A DNA stretch of 6,387 bases from an uncultured Collinsella sp. (lineage in GTDB: Bacteria > Actinomycetota > Coriobacteriia > Coriobacteriales > Coriobacteriaceae), in contig USBX01000054.1 of NCBI GenBank assembly GCA_900552995.1, forward strand, positions 1 through 6,387, read 5' to 3'. Below, in pieces: positions 1 to 6,377 of the stretch. The first letter of the stretch is position 1; each line of letters starts with the position of its first letter. The notes under the pieces are model-generated. The model saw only the letters and a list, made by a program, of their open reading frames with translations. It was not told the DNA's origin and ran no database searches. A program made the translations under genes and the position numbers.

Positions 1-50
1 TACGAGATTAGCGAGTGTCTCGTGGGCTCGGAGATGTGTATAAGAGACAG
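1..50 (+). other. Nextera (Tn5) P7-side library adapter, artefact
   Basis: This is not genomic DNA. Bases 1-8 (TACGAGAT) match the end of the Illumina P7 primer, bases 9-16 (TAGCGAGT) sit where the 8-base i7 index belongs, bases 17-31 are GTCTCGTGGGCTCGG, and bases 32-50 are the 19-base hyperactive Tn5 mosaic end AGATGTGTATAAGAGACAG. The order is exactly that of a Nextera index adapter. From memory the index, read as ACTCGCTA, corresponds to N716; the adapter identity does not depend on that. Translated in the uvrB frame it gives GSEMCIRDR, a known artefact peptide in protein databases. A natural IS50/Tn5 end is excluded because the primer and index parts are synthetic. Confidence 0.98.
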
Positions 51-51
51 A

Positions 52-1833
52 CGCGATGTAATCGTCGTTGCTTCGGTGTCCTGTATCTACGGTATCGGCT
101 CTCCCGAGGACTATGCGGGGCTGGCGCCGAATGTCGACAAGAAAGTGCCGCTCGAGCGCGATGACTTTATCCATGCACTTATCGACATTCAATATGATCG
201 CAATGACTATGACCTAGCGCGCGGCACGTTCCGCGTGCGCGGCGATGTTGTCGACGTGTATCCGCCTTATGCTGAGCATCCGTTGCGGTTTGAGTTCTTT
301 GGCGACGAGGTCGAGCTGATTGCCGAGATCGATGAGGTCACCGGTGAGATGCTTCGTGAGTACGAGGCCATCCCCGTATGGCCGGCATCGCACTACGTGA
401 CCGAGAAGCCGAAGGTCAAGGCGGCTCTGAAATCAATCAGTGAAGAGTGCGAGAAGCGTGTGGCCGAGCTCAAGGCGACCGACAAGTTGCTCGAGGCACA
501 GCGTCTGCAGCAGCGCACCGATTATGATCTTGAGATGCTCGAGACGATGGGCTTTTGCAACGGCATCGAGAACTACTCGCGTCATCTGGACGGTCGAAAA
601 CCGGGCGAGCCGCCGTTTACCCTGATCGATTACTTCCCTAAGGACATGCTCTGCATCATCGATGAGAGCCATGTGACGGTGCCGCAGATTCGCGGCATGC
701 ACGAAGGTGACCGCTCGCGTAAGGTGACGCTGGTGGAACACGGTTTTCGCCTTCCTTCGGCACTCGATAACCGCCCGCTTCGTTTCGATGAGTTTGAGGC
801 AAGGATCCCCCAGTTCATCTACGTTTCGGCCACGCCGGGCGACTACGAGCTGCGGGTGAGCCAGAACGATGTTGAGCAGATTATTCGTCCGACCGGCCTG
901 CTCGATCCCAAGATCGATGTGCGTCCGGTTCGCGGTCAGATTGACGATCTTGAGGACGAGATTCGCGAGCGCGTTGCCCGCAAGGAGCGCGTGCTGGTGA
1001 CCACGTTGACCAAGCGCATGGCCGAGGACCTGACCGACCATCTGCTTGATGCGGGCATTAAGGTCAATTACATGCATTCTGATACGGCGACAATGGACCG
1101 TGTCGAGATCCTGCGAACGCTGCGCGAGGGCAAGATCGATGTTCTCGTTGGCATCAACCTGCTTCGCGAGGGCTTGGATCTCCCCGAGGTCTCACTGGTG
1201 GCAATTCTCGATGCCGATAAGGAAGGCTTCTTGCGCAACCGCCGCTCGCTGATTCAGACGATTGGCCGCGCGGCCCGTAACGCCGATGGCGAAGTCATCA
1301 TGTATGCGGACGTTGTGACCGATTCGATGAAAGAGGCCATCGAGGAGACGCAGCGCCGTCGCGAGATTCAGATGGCATATAACGAAGAGCATGGCATTGT
1401 GCCCAAGACGGTGCGCAAGGCCATCAACGACATCTCAAGTTTTATTGCCGAGGCCGAAAAAACCGTGGGTTCCAAGGGGCGCTCGAAGGGCGACTCTCTT
1501 GGCCATGGCGCATTCTATACGCCCGATGAGTCGGGCGAGGGTGGCGTGCCGGAAACGGTGGCGCCCGAGCAGACACTTGCGGAGCAGTTGGAAGAACTGC
1601 CGCATGACGAGCTCGTGCGGATCGTCGAAACCATGGAAGAGGACATGCGTAACGCTTCTGCCGCCATGGACTTTGAGGAGGCGGCGCGCCTGCGCGATGC
1701 CGTCGTTCAGATTCGGGCGATGCTCGAGGGTGCGTCTGAGGACGAGACGATCGAGCGCTTACGTTCGCAGGCCCGCAAGGGTTCCACGTTCGCATCGGGC
1801 AGAAAACGCCAGGGTGCACGGTTTAAGAAATAG
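52..1833 (+). CDS. uvrB: Excinuclease ABC subunit UvrB (N-terminally truncated by contig end)
   Basis: UvrB is the damage-verifying helicase-like subunit of UvrABC nucleotide excision repair: UvrA loads it on DNA and it recruits UvrC for incision. The native part starts near RRDVIVVASVSCIYG, which corresponds to about residue 130 of full-length UvrB (about 660-670 residues), leaving 593 residues. Missing are the Walker A motif and the tyrosine-rich beta-hairpin that clamps DNA. Present in order: the UvrA-interacting region, Walker B/motif II DESH (661-672), motif III YVSATPG (820-840), motif V GINLLREGLDLPE (1150-1188), motif VI QTIGRAARN (1255-1281), a charged linker, a C-terminal UVR domain with MDFEEAARLRDAV (about 1600-1722) that binds UvrC, and a basic tail ending in RFKK. 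The frame is intact to TAG at 1831-1833. An open frame continues left into the adapter with GTG at 22, but that start is false. The truncation is physical, not a pseudogene. Confidence 0.97.
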   Translation, partial: RDVIVVASVSCIYGIGSPEDYAGLAPNVDKKVPLERDDFIHALIDIQYDRNDYDLARGTFRVRGDVVDVYPPYAEHPLRFEFFGDEVELIAEIDEVTGEMLREYEAIPVWPASHYVTEKPKVKAALKSISEECEKRVAELKATDKLLEAQRLQQRTDYDLEMLETMGFCNGIENYSRHLDGRKPGEPPFTLIDYFPKDMLCIIDESHVTVPQIRGMHEGDRSRKVTLVEHGFRLPSALDNRPLRFDEFEARIPQFIYVSATPGDYELRVSQNDVEQIIRPTGLLDPKIDVRPVRGQIDDLEDEIRERVARKERVLVTTLTKRMAEDLTDHLLDAGIKVNYMHSDTATMDRVEILRTLREGKIDVLVGINLLREGLDLPEVSLVAILDADKEGFLRNRRSLIQTIGRAARNADGEVIMYADVVTDSMKEAIEETQRRREIQMAYNEEHGIVPKTVRKAINDISSFIAEAEKTVGSKGRSKGDSLGHGAFYTPDESGEGGVPETVAPEQTLAEQLEELPHDELVRIVETMEEDMRNASAAMDFEEAARLRDAVVQIRAMLEGASEDETIERLRSQARKGSTFASGRKRQGARFKK

Positions 1834-1837
1834 CGAA

Positions 1838-1879
1838 CATGCCCCGAGTTCCCTGCGGAGCTCGGGGCATGCGTCTTTT
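1838..1879 (+). terminator. Intrinsic terminator of uvrB, probably bidirectional
   Basis: Five bases after the uvrB stop, CATGCCCCGAG (1838-1848) pairs perfectly with CTCGGGGCATG (1861-1871). The stem extends inward by four more pairs (one G-U) to a CUGC loop at 1853-1856, giving about 15 base pairs. On the plus strand it is followed by CGTCTTTT (1872-1879), a short imperfect U-tract. On the minus strand the stem is followed by a looser U-rich stretch (complement of about 1824-1837). It lies in the 65-base gap between convergent uvrB and the minus-strand flavoprotein gene ending at 1899, so it may serve both. The minus-strand role is less certain. Confidence 0.85.
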
Positions 1880-1898
1880 GCGCGCTGGAATTCGTGCG

Positions 1899-3539
1899 TT
1901 AGAGGTCTGCGATCAGGGCTTCGGCACAACGGATGCCGTCGGTGGCGGCGCTCATGATGCCGCCGGCATATCCAGCTCCCTCACCGCAAGGGTAGAGGCC
2001 CGGGGTCGACACGGCATGGCATGTTCGGTCTCGGGTGACGGTGACCGGTGAGCTCGAGCGAGTCTCCACGCCGGTAAGGACAGCATCGGAGCGGTCGTAG
2101 CCTCGTAGCTTTTTTCCAAGTAGGGGAAGTCCCAGGCGGAGCGACTCGACGATATGCTGCGGCAGGGCTTCGTCAATTGCCGTCCAGGTCACACCGAGCG
2201 GATAGGTGGGCTTTACCTTTCCGGGCGCCTTGCTGGCGCGTCCTGCGAGGAAATCTCCGACGAGCTGTGCCGGTGCGTTCCAGTTGGAACCGCCCAGGCG
2301 ATAGGCGGCCGCCTCGCAGGCACGCTGGAGCTCGATGCCGGCGAGCGGGTCATCGTTGGGAAGGTCCTCAGGCGTGACGTTAACGAGTAGGGCGGCATTT
2401 GCGTTGCGTCCGTCGCGGGCATTGAGACTGGCCCCGTTGACGCACAGATGGCACGGTTCTGAAGAGGCGGCAACAACTTGTCCGCCGGGGCACATGCAAA
2501 ACGAGAACACGCTGCGGCCGTTGGGAAGATGGGCAACAAGTTTGTAGGGGGCCGCCCCGAGCGCTGGATGTCCCGCCGAGGCTCCATATTGGGCTCGGTC
2601 GATGTCGCGTTGCGGATGTTCGATGCGAACGCCCATGGCAAAGGTCTTTTGTGCGAGGACCACGTTGTGGTCCTTAAGGAGCTCAAAAATATCGCGAGCA
2701 GAATGCCCGCAGGCGAGGATGAGGTGCTTTGTCTCGATTGGCTCGTAAGCGGCGTCTTGGGACGATTGGACATCAATACCGGTGATGGCACCAGACGCGT
2801 CGATGCGAATGTCGACGAGCTTTGTTCGATAACGGACGACACCTCCGAGCTGCTCGATGCGCTGGGATATAGCGGTGACGACCGTGGGAAGGATGTCGGA
2901 GCCAATGTGCGGCTTTGCATCCCACAGAATATTGCGGGGCGCACCCGCCTCGACGAAGGTTTCGAGGATAAGGCGATGGGCGGGATTTTTGGTTCCCGTA
3001 TTGAGCTTGCCGTCCGAAAAAGTCCCCGCGCCGCCCAGGCCAAACTGGATATTGCTCTCGGGGTCGAGGATGCGCTCCTTTAGAAAGAGGTCGATCGCCT
3101 GCGAGCGGCGAAATGCCGGATCGCCGCGCTCGATGAGCAAGGGCTTAAGACCTGCTTCGGCGAGCGTAAGCGCAGCGAAAAGGCCGGCGCATCCGGCGCC
3201 GACAACGACAGGGCGTTCTTGGGGTGCGTCGGAGACGGGCGAGGGGAATGAAGGCTCATCGTCTTCTATCGCGCGCACGCGCGAGCGGTCACGCTCGGCA
3301 ACGTTGTCGAGCGCTTCTCGCTCGAGGTGGGGGCTAGTCAGCTCAACACGAAAGCTCAGGATAAAATGGACGTCTCGTTTTTTGCGAGCGTCGATTGACT
3401 TGCGGTGGAGCTCGATGGACTTGATCTCGGAGTCCTTGCAACGTAGGACGCGCTTGGCGACTCGCTTGCCAACAATGAGGCAGGCATTTTCATCGCCGGC
3501 TTCATCGAGCGACGCGTTGACTTGGGTGATTTCGATCAT
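1899..3539 (-). CDS. FAD-dependent dehydrogenase, COG2509 type
   Basis: This 546-residue protein resembles the uncharacterised FAD-dependent dehydrogenases grouped as COG2509; the substrate is unknown. Residues 1-105 form the family's N-terminal domain of basic and hydrophobic stretches, without a signal peptide, so it is probably cytoplasmic. The Rossmann FAD site follows: VVVGAGCAGL at 111-120 with GxGxxG at 114-119, and Glu137 in LLIERG, placed to bind the ADP ribose. Family blocks include GLGGAGTFSDGKLNTGTK (167-184), ACGHSARD (276-283), FSFCMCPGGQVV (346-357) and the C-terminal flavin block GEGAGYAGGIMSAATDG (519-535). Length fits the family and no break is seen. The ATG at 3537-3539 is supported by AAGGAG at 3546-3551 with a six-base gap; the stop is TAA. 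It lies 81 bases downstream of the HI0933-type flavoprotein gene on the same strand. The family call is firm, but no reaction can be assigned. Confidence 0.92.
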   Translation of the reverse strand: MIEITQVNASLDEAGDENACLIVGKRVAKRVLRCKDSEIKSIELHRKSIDARKKRDVHFILSFRVELTSPHLEREALDNVAERDRSRVRAIEDDEPSFPSPVSDAPQERPVVVGAGCAGLFAALTLAEAGLKPLLIERGDPAFRRSQAIDLFLKERILDPESNIQFGLGGAGTFSDGKLNTGTKNPAHRLILETFVEAGAPRNILWDAKPHIGSDILPTVVTAISQRIEQLGGVVRYRTKLVDIRIDASGAITGIDVQSSQDAAYEPIETKHLILACGHSARDIFELLKDHNVVLAQKTFAMGVRIEHPQRDIDRAQYGASAGHPALGAAPYKLVAHLPNGRSVFSFCMCPGGQVVAASSEPCHLCVNGASLNARDGRNANAALLVNVTPEDLPNDDPLAGIELQRACEAAAYRLGGSNWNAPAQLVGDFLAGRASKAPGKVKPTYPLGVTWTAIDEALPQHIVESLRLGLPLLGKKLRGYDRSDAVLTGVETRSSSPVTVTRDRTCHAVSTPGLYPCGEGAGYAGGIMSAATDGIRCAEALIADL

Positions 3540-3565
3540 CGAGGTCTCCTTAGAGGCAAGAAAGA

Positions 3566-3589
3566 GGCCGTCCGGTATCCCAGACGGCC
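3566..3589 (-). terminator. Hairpin between the two flavoprotein genes (weak terminator or leader stem)
   Basis: GGCCGTCCGG (3566-3575) and CCAGACGGCC (3580-3589) form a 10-pair stem with a 4-base loop. Read on the minus strand, the one imperfect pair becomes a G-U pair and the loop is GATA, so the structure is best in the direction in which the genes are transcribed. It is followed on that strand by CTCTTTCTTG, only a moderate U-tract, then by the AAGGAG of the downstream gene. An A6 run (T6 at 3598-3603 on plus) lies on the other side. It could end transcripts from the upstream flavoprotein gene, attenuate read-through, or act as a 5' leader stem of the downstream gene. The fold is clear; the function is inferred. 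Confidence 0.5.
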
Positions 3590-3604
3590 CGAATGCGTTT
3601 TTTG

Positions 3605-3610
3605 ATTATA
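3605..3610 (-). promoter_or_regulatory. Possible -10 box of the COG2509 gene
   Basis: The minus strand reads TATAAT here, a perfect -10 hexamer, 10 bases after the stop codon of the upstream flavoprotein gene (TAG at 3621-3623). Transcription would begin near 3597-3599, giving a leader of about 60 bases that carries the 3566-3589 hairpin and the AAGGAG. No good -35 box is found 16-18 bases upstream and there is no TG extension, so the promoter would be incomplete or activator-dependent. A chance match cannot be excluded. Confidence 0.35.
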
Positions 3611-3620
3611 GACTGCGCGG

Positions 3621-4892
3621 CTACAGGCTGCTTGCAGCGCGAATGCCCGAGAGCCAGGCCCACGCAAGGTTAAAGCCTCCGCAATCGGCGTCGATGTCGA
3701 GCGCTTCGCCGCAGACGTAAAGCGGGGCGTCGACAGCGCTGCGCGCGCGTAGACTGGGTGTTGAGATGCTCTCGACAGATACGCCACCACGCGTGACCTG
3801 CGCCGAGCGCTCCTCGGTTGTTCCCTCGACGAGCAGCTTAAAGTGCTTGAGGATCGAGACTAGGTGGATGACATCGTTGGAGCCTGGATGGCACTGCTCG
3901 AACGCTGTGCAGACGACGCGGGAGAGTTGCGGGGCGAGCATGCCGTCGAGCCAACGGGGATCGCGGGGCGAAAAGCCGCCGAGCAGCTCAACGCGCCGGT
4001 TAAGCATATCGAGCAACTCGTCTTTGGAGAGGTCGGGGAAAACGTCGAGCAGGATCGTATCGCCGTGCTGGATACGACGAGAGAGGTTGAAGGCAGCGAC
4101 GCCCGAGATGCCGAAGGCTCGAAACAGGACTTCACCGTCTTCGTGCCAGAGCTCACTATGGTTACGGGTGAGCGTCAAGCGGGCGCGGACGCGCAGACCA
4201 TCCAACGTCTTGAGTGCCGCCCGATCGCCAACGACCGTTGCCGATACGGGGCAGAGGATGGGGCGCAGCGAAGTGAGGGGGAGGCTAAACGTATCGGCGA
4301 TACCGGTGGGGTTGCCACCCGTGGCGATAATTACGGCATGTGCCTGCAGGGCCTCGTTCTTGCGAGGGACATCGGCGAGCGCTTTCCGAAGCGAGCGGAG
4401 CTCCGATTTTCGGTCGTCGTGCTTTTTTGCCTTGAGCGCCCGCGCTGGACGGTCTATTTGGAGTGCCCAGCCTTCGGAAGCTTTGTGCACCGAGGCAACG
4501 TTGGCTCCGCAGATTAAGGTGATACCTAGGCGGTCGCAAACGTTGAGAAGCGCGTCGCGCACCGATTCGGCGCGAAGCGAGCGCGGGTACAGCCGGCCTT
4601 CCTCGGAGGTTGTCATGATGCCCAGCGAGGAGAAGAAACCCATAAGCTCTTGTTCGGGCCGGGGGCCCATAACGGATTCAACGAATGCGGGGTGGTTATA
4701 CCGCTGTGGATCAATCGATTCGTTGGAGAGGTTGCAGCGGCCGTTGCCGGTCGCAAGGAGCTTAAGGCCGCAGGCGACATCGCGCTCAACGATGCAGACG
4801 CTTTTGCCAGCGCGTGCGGCCGTAATGGCGGCGGCGAGGCCTGAAGCCCCGCCGCCGATTACCAGGACGTCATAGAAGGCGCTCGTGTTCAC
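3621..4892 (-). CDS. HI0933/YhiN (BaiN/RdsA)-family NAD(P)/FAD-dependent oxidoreductase
   Basis: This 423-residue flavoprotein belongs to the COG2081/HI0933 family, which includes E. coli YhiN and clostridial BaiN. BaiN was proposed to act on bile-acid intermediates, but family membership alone does not show that here. Visible features: an FAD Rossmann site VLVIGGGASGLAAAITAARAG at 9-29 (glycines 13-15 and 18), Glu36, KLLATGNGRCNLSN (44-57), EGRLYPRS (98-105), IIATGG (188-193), GEVLFRAFGISG (253-264) and the C-terminal flavin block GEALDIDADCGGFNLAWA (395-412). Residues about 146-183 form an unusually Lys/Arg-rich stretch between the expected beta strands. No signal peptide or membrane segment is seen. 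The start is GTG (4890-4892), forced by the glycine motif beginning at residue 13 and by the gene's position: the upstream mrp TAA ends at the adjacent base. Only a weak GAGG (4898-4901) precedes it, which suggests translational coupling. Confidence 0.93.
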   Translation of the reverse strand: MNTSAFYDVLVIGGGASGLAAAITAARAGKSVCIVERDVACGLKLLATGNGRCNLSNESIDPQRYNHPAFVESVMGPRPEQELMGFFSSLGIMTTSEEGRLYPRSLRAESVRDALLNVCDRLGITLICGANVASVHKASEGWALQIDRPARALKAKKHDDRKSELRSLRKALADVPRKNEALQAHAVIIATGGNPTGIADTFSLPLTSLRPILCPVSATVVGDRAALKTLDGLRVRARLTLTRNHSELWHEDGEVLFRAFGISGVAAFNLSRRIQHGDTILLDVFPDLSKDELLDMLNRRVELLGGFSPRDPRWLDGMLAPQLSRVVCTAFEQCHPGSNDVIHLVSILKHFKLLVEGTTEERSAQVTRGGVSVESISTPSLRARSAVDAPLYVCGEALDIDADCGGFNLAWAWLSGIRAASSL

Positions 4893-5723
4893 TTAGGCCT
4901 CGTCGGTCTCGTGCGGGGTAATGGCCTCGACGGCAGAGACTGCCTTGGGCAACATGCCATCGGGCAGCGCGGTCTCGACCTCGCCCTTATCGCAGGCCTC
5001 GGCGAGTGACGGATTGATGGGAAGCGTGCCCAAGATGTCGAGGTTATAGCGCTCTGCGACCTCGGGGAGCTTGCTCTTGCCAAAGACCTCGATCTTCTTG
5101 CCGCAGTCGGGGCACTCAATATAGCTCATGTTTTCGACGATGCCCAGAATGGGGACGTTCATCTTCTCGGCCATGTTGACCGCCTTGGCGACGATCATCG
5201 AGACCAGATCCTGCGGGCTCGTGACGATGACGATGCCGTCGACGGGCAGTGACTGGAAGACGGTGAGAGCGACGTCGCCTGTTCCCGGAGGCATGTCGAC
5301 CAGCAGGTAGTCGATGGGGCCCCACGAGGTCTCGCTCCAGAACTGCCTAATGGCGCCTGCGATGACCGGACCGCGCCAAAGGACGGGGTCGGTCTCGTTT
5401 TGGAGCAGCAGGTTGGAGCTCATGACCTTGACGCCGTGCTCGGAGATTTCGGGCAGCATAAGGTTGCCAAGGGCATGGACGTGGCGTCCGCTCATACCGA
5501 ACATCTTGGGGATAGAGGGACCGGTGATGTCGGCATCGAGGACGCCGACCTTGTGGCCGTGACGGGCAAGCTCGGTGGCGATGGCACCGGTGACAAACGA
5601 CTTGCCGACACCGCCCTTGCCGGAAAGTACGGCGATGACGCGTTTGACCTCGGACAGCGTGTTCTCCTCAAATTGCGACGGCGACGTTTGTCCGCCGGCG
5701 GCCTGTGCGTGTTCGCAACCCAT
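4893..5723 (-). CDS. mrp: Mrp/ApbC/NBP35-family P-loop ATPase, Fe-S cluster carrier
   Basis: This 276-residue protein is a Mrp/ApbC-type ATPase that binds a [4Fe-4S] cluster, usually between two subunits, and passes it to apo-proteins in the cytoplasm. The deviant Walker A GKGGVGKS is at residues 35-42, switch I DADITGPS at 63-70, and the Walker B/switch II block VDMPPGTGD at 142-150. The cluster-binding CPDC is at 204-207, within IECPDCG. The N-terminus (MGCEHAQAAGG) has one Cys and no DUF59 domain, so this is the short form. Start: an in-frame ATG exists at 5780, but the ATG at 5723 has AAGGAG (5730-5735) six bases upstream, and the longer version would overlap a promoter -10 box and add 19 atypical residues. 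The TAA at 4893-4895 directly abuts the GTG of the flavoprotein gene, so the two are an operon. Client proteins are unknown. Confidence 0.95.
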   Translation of the reverse strand: MGCEHAQAAGGQTSPSQFEENTLSEVKRVIAVLSGKGGVGKSFVTGAIATELARHGHKVGVLDADITGPSIPKMFGMSGRHVHALGNLMLPEISEHGVKVMSSNLLLQNETDPVLWRGPVIAGAIRQFWSETSWGPIDYLLVDMPPGTGDVALTVFQSLPVDGIVIVTSPQDLVSMIVAKAVNMAEKMNVPILGIVENMSYIECPDCGKKIEVFGKSKLPEVAERYNLDILGTLPINPSLAEACDKGEVETALPDGMLPKAVSAVEAITPHETDEA

Positions 5724-5729
5724 GTATGA

Positions 5730-5735
5730 CTCCTT
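5730..5735 (-). promoter_or_regulatory. Ribosome binding site of mrp, decides the start
   Basis: The minus strand reads AAGGAG, followed by six bases and the ATG at 5721-5723. This strong Shine-Dalgarno sequence picks the shorter mrp start over the in-frame ATG at 5778-5780, which has no comparable site. Confidence 0.9.
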
Positions 5736-5745
5736 TGTATATGTT

Positions 5746-5759
5746 GGGGCCGGGGCCCC
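5746..5759 (-). promoter_or_regulatory. GC-only hairpin in the mrp leader
   Basis: The minus strand reads GGGGCCCCGGCCCC, able to form five G-C pairs around a CCCG loop, or an alternative GGGGCCCC self-palindrome. It sits 10 bases upstream of the mrp ribosome binding site, inside the predicted leader. It has no U-tract, so it is not a terminator. It might affect translation or mRNA stability, or be incidental GC-rich spacer. Confidence 0.3.
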
Positions 5760-5760
5760 G

Positions 5761-5779
5761 TGACGTGACACGAGCGTCA
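5761..5779 (-). promoter_or_regulatory. Inverted repeat at the predicted mrp start site, possible operator
   Basis: TGACGTGACACGAGCGTCA has 5-base arms TGACG/CGTCA around a 9-base centre and covers the predicted transcription start and first transcribed bases of the mrp promoter. Position suits a repressor site, but the arms are short and no regulator is encoded nearby. This is a candidate only. Confidence 0.22.
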
Positions 5780-5808
5780 TTGTACCCTCGTTTGCGAGCG
5801 GGAGTCAT
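5779..5808 (-). promoter_or_regulatory. Predicted sigma-70-type promoter for mrp and the flavoprotein gene
   Basis: On the minus strand, ATGACT (5803-5808; four of six matches to TTGACA) and TACAAT (5779-5784; five of six to TATAAT) are separated by 18 bases. The start site would be near 5772, giving a leader of about 49 bases before the mrp ATG. It lies in the 145-base gap (5724-5868) after the truncated sulfatase-family gene. No clear terminator for that upstream gene is seen in the gap, so some read-through into mrp is possible. Confidence 0.55.
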
Positions 5809-5868
5809 TTGCGATGCATTTGGGCCGAGCGTGCTTGCAATACGATGGGTCCAAGCGAATGGGCGGGC

Positions 5869-6377
5869 TTACTGAACTTTGCTGGCGAACTCGAGGTATT
5901 GCATGCGCTGCAGCTTGTCGATCGTTGAGGCGTATGGGCTGTCTTCAGATTCCAAGTCGTAGCGCAGCCCGTCGGCACCAAGGTAGCCGGCGACATTGAT
6001 GGTGGGCACATCTGACCTTGTTGCAAGCAGAGCCTTTTGATAGTCGGTGAGCGGGGCGCCGATCTTATTAAGGGTAATGGCTGCAATCTCGTTTGCCCCG
6101 ACGGTGTCGTAGACGTTGAGCTCGGTATTGCCGGCGATCTCATAGTTAGCCCAGACGAGATATGTCGACTGATAGATACGGAAAGCGTGGCTTGCCGTAT
6201 CTTCCTGAGGGTACAGCTCGTCGTTGAGAGTCGTTGCGGCGCTCGGCTGATGGTCGCCAAAAAAGACAAGAACAACCGGTCTGCCGATGTTGCGGAGCTC
6301 GTTGATAAAGTACTCGAGGTCCCGGTCGGATGCGTTGATGCAGGTAAGATAGGTGTTGAGCGCGCTATTGGAACCAT
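5869..6377 (-). CDS. LTA synthase/sulfatase-family protein, C-terminal fragment
   Basis: This open frame has no start in the window because the contig ends inside the gene; it runs to TAA (rc of 5869-5871) and gives 168 complete residues beginning GSNSALNTYLTCINASD. The key motif is VVLVFFGDHQPS (34-45 of the fragment); Asp41 (6253-6255) and His42 (6250-6252) match the metal-binding DH pair of the LtaS/MdoB type of alkaline-phosphatase-superfamily enzymes. It is followed by YQSTYLVWANYEI (68-80), equivalent to the family's TPFVIWANYD-like strand. Full-length relatives have an N-terminal multi-helix membrane domain and an extracellular catalytic domain that transfers phosphoglycerol or a related group; those parts lie outside. 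The fragment's C-terminus is soluble and ends in FASKVQ. The exact substrate cannot be assigned. Bases 6376-6378 would encode Asp, but the last of these overlaps the adapter. Confidence 0.88.

Noticed and set aside
32..50. Natural Tn5/IS50 transposon end
   Set aside because: The 19 bases are the engineered mosaic end and are preceded by Illumina primer and index sequence; no transposase or IS50 sequence follows.
433..1077. Minus-strand 214-residue open frame inside uvrB
   Set aside because: It is antisense to a highly conserved part of UvrB and its translation resembles no known family.
2478..3720. Plus-strand open frames of 201 and 287 residues (2478-3083 and 2857-3720)
   Set aside because: Both are antisense to the COG2509 gene and have no recognisable motif; the second also runs across the intergenic hairpin and into the neighbouring gene.
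3766..4875. Plus-strand 369-residue open frame
   Set aside because: It is fully antisense to the HI0933-type flavoprotein gene, whose motifs are intact. Its Ser/Arg-rich translation has no recognisable domain, and long antisense frames are common in GC-rich genes.
5724..5780. Longer mrp start at the ATG at 5780
   Set aside because: It has no ribosome binding site, overlaps the predicted -10 box and adds residues unlike Mrp N-termini, while the ATG at 5723 has a well-spaced AAGGAG.
5781..5868. Terminator after the sulfatase-family gene
   Set aside because: Only weak complementarity with large loops (for example GCTTG and CAAGC arms) and no U-tract on the minus strand, so it is not reported as a feature.
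5805..6377. Minus-strand 190-residue open frame with ATG at the right contig end
   Set aside because: It is a shifted frame over the real sulfatase-family coding sequence; its Ser/Thr/Pro-rich translation has no motif, and its 3' end would overlap the mrp promoter.
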